Positions 63,389 to 64,000 of a DNA stretch of 64,000 bases are shown here, in pieces. The translations under genes were made by a program, and so were the position numbers. Within the stretch, counting starts at the first letter, position 1. Each line of letters starts with the position of its first letter. The stretch covers positions 248,001-312,000 of the forward strand of contig JBBCKD010000027.1 in the NCBI GenBank assembly GCA_037191015.1, read 5' to 3'. This DNA comes from Ravibacter sp037191015. Lineage in GTDB: Bacteria; Bacteroidota; Bacteroidia; Cytophagales; Spirosomataceae. The notes below the pieces were generated by a model. The model did not search any database and had not been told where the DNA came from. It saw only the letters and a list, made by a program, of their open reading frames with translations.

Positions 63389-63757
63389 ATGAAAAATATA
63401 GTTTCAATAATTGAGATCCCTGCTAACGACTTTTTAAGGGCAACCGTATTCTACGAGGCGATTCTGGATATCAGTATCGAAAAGGTTGAAATGGACGGGA
63501 TACAGATGGGACTATTCCCTAATGACGGCGAAGGTGTTTTTGTCCAGCTCATTCATGGTGACGGATATAAACCTTCCGCCGATGGCGCCGTCGTCTACCT
63601 GAATGCCGGCAGCGACCTTCAGGCAGTTGCCGACAGAATAGAAGCAAACGGAGGAGAAATACTTATGCCAAAAACGGAGATAGGACCGGAAATGGGATAT
63701 TATGCATTGTTTACCGACACAGAGGGAAACAAGCTGGGATTGCATTCTGAAAACTAA
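63389..63757 (+). CDS. VOC (glyoxalase/bleomycin-resistance) family protein
   Basis: A 122-aa protein with the paired beta-alpha-beta-beta-beta units of the vicinal-oxygen-chelate fold: IIEIPANDFLRATVFYEAIL and the closing GYYALFTDTEGNKLGLHSEN with a metal-ligand-type Glu and His. Members include glyoxalase I, dioxygenases and drug-binding proteins, and the substrate is not predictable. It follows an AraC regulator. Its stop overlaps the convergent aldolase-like gene by 4 nt. Confidence 0.88.
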   Translation: MKNIVSIIEIPANDFLRATVFYEAILDISIEKVEMDGIQMGLFPNDGEGVFVQLIHGDGYKPSADGAVVYLNAGSDLQAVADRIEANGGEILMPKTEIGPEMGYYALFTDTEGNKLGLHSEN

Positions 63758-64000
63758 AAGGTACGGTTTGCGCTAAGGCGGTTCAGATCTTCTACAAACC
63801 GCTGTATGACGGTCTCTTCGGTAGCCCAGCTTGTCACCAGCCTTATGGCCGCATGATGATGATCTGTTTTCTGCCAGGTATAGAAGTCATAGTTTTCCCT
63901 GAGTCCGTCGATTACCGTTTCCGGCAGGACCGGGAAAACCTGGTTGGTTTTTGAAGGCGTCAGGAAGCTATAGCCCAGTTGCACGAATGCAGCCGCCAGC
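63754..64000 (-). CDS. low-specificity threonine aldolase-like protein, C-terminal part (5' end outside window)
   Basis: Eighty-one C-terminal residues are visible on the minus strand, open to the window edge. The reading LAAAFVQLGYSFLTPSKTNQ followed by VFPVLPETVIDGLRENYDFY and AAIRLVTSWATEETVIQRFV matches the C-terminal domain of PLP-dependent threonine aldolase or beta-eliminating lyase-type enzymes. The PLP lysine and active-site part lie beyond position 64000. The stop at 63754 overlaps the VOC stop. Confidence 0.72.
   Translation of the reverse strand, partial: LAAAFVQLGYSFLTPSKTNQVFPVLPETVIDGLRENYDFYTWQKTDHHHAAIRLVTSWATEETVIQRFVEDLNRLSANRTF

Overview
The window comes from a member of the phylum Bacteroidota, probably a Cytophagia- or Chitinophagia-like environmental bacterium. 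Evidence: promoter boxes of the Bacteroidota type (TTG then TAnnTTTG, best at 29854-29884), LytS/LytTR two-component systems, a TonB-dependent receptor with a carboxypeptidase-regulatory N-terminal domain, ThuA/GSDH/cytochrome c oxidoreductases, GH109-type enzymes, and abundant intergenic hairpins. No tRNA, rRNA, CRISPR array or intact insertion sequence was seen.

1-19828, minus strand: a near-complete extracellular contractile injection system (eCIS; Afp/PVC/MAC-like). Read 5'->3' on the minus strand it encodes a DUF4255 cap/terminator, a contractile sheath with a large helical insertion, two inner-tube proteins, a DUF5908 small protein, a CIS-tube/hub protein without a recognisable LysM, a VgrG-like spike, a PAAR tip, a gp25 wedge protein, two J-like baseplate proteins, a 1286-residue baseplate-associated protein, a short tape-measure protein, and a DUF4157-CHAP fusion that runs out of the window and is the best candidate effector. 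Genes are tightly packed or overlapping, so this looks like one long operon. The AAA+ ATPase usual in such loci is not in the window and may lie beyond position 1.

20355-25448, plus strand: a TonB-dependent receptor followed by two LytS-like sensor proteins and a LytTR response regulator. The first sensor has lost the phospho-accepting histidine and the ATP-binding asparagine, so it is a likely pseudokinase paired with an intact kinase.

25543-44968: oxidative carbohydrate metabolism and housekeeping. This holds a 1121-aa ThuA-GSDH-PKD-cytochrome c protein, an MBL-fold hydrolase, a DEAD-box RNA helicase behind a long structured leader, a triple 87-bp hairpin repeat, a GxxExxY protein, a three-gene operon (Gfo/Idh/MocA, PVC-type cytochrome c protein, FG-GAP protein), CorA, a multicopper oxidase with a C-terminal CopB-like region, and the DUF2157/DUF4401/GDYxxLxY membrane triad.

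44951-52218: an exported beta-propeller protein, a second LytS/LytTR pair, an exported intradiol dioxygenase with a cupin partner, DJ-1/PfpI and TfoX-N proteins, and a serine beta-lactamase-like hydrolase.

52219-64000: a 48-bp perfect palindrome, then a GH109-like/NagB/esterase operon for amino-sugar use, a NIPSNAP protein, purL-CDF transporter-truA, an AraC regulator with a VOC protein, and the end of a threonine-aldolase-like gene.
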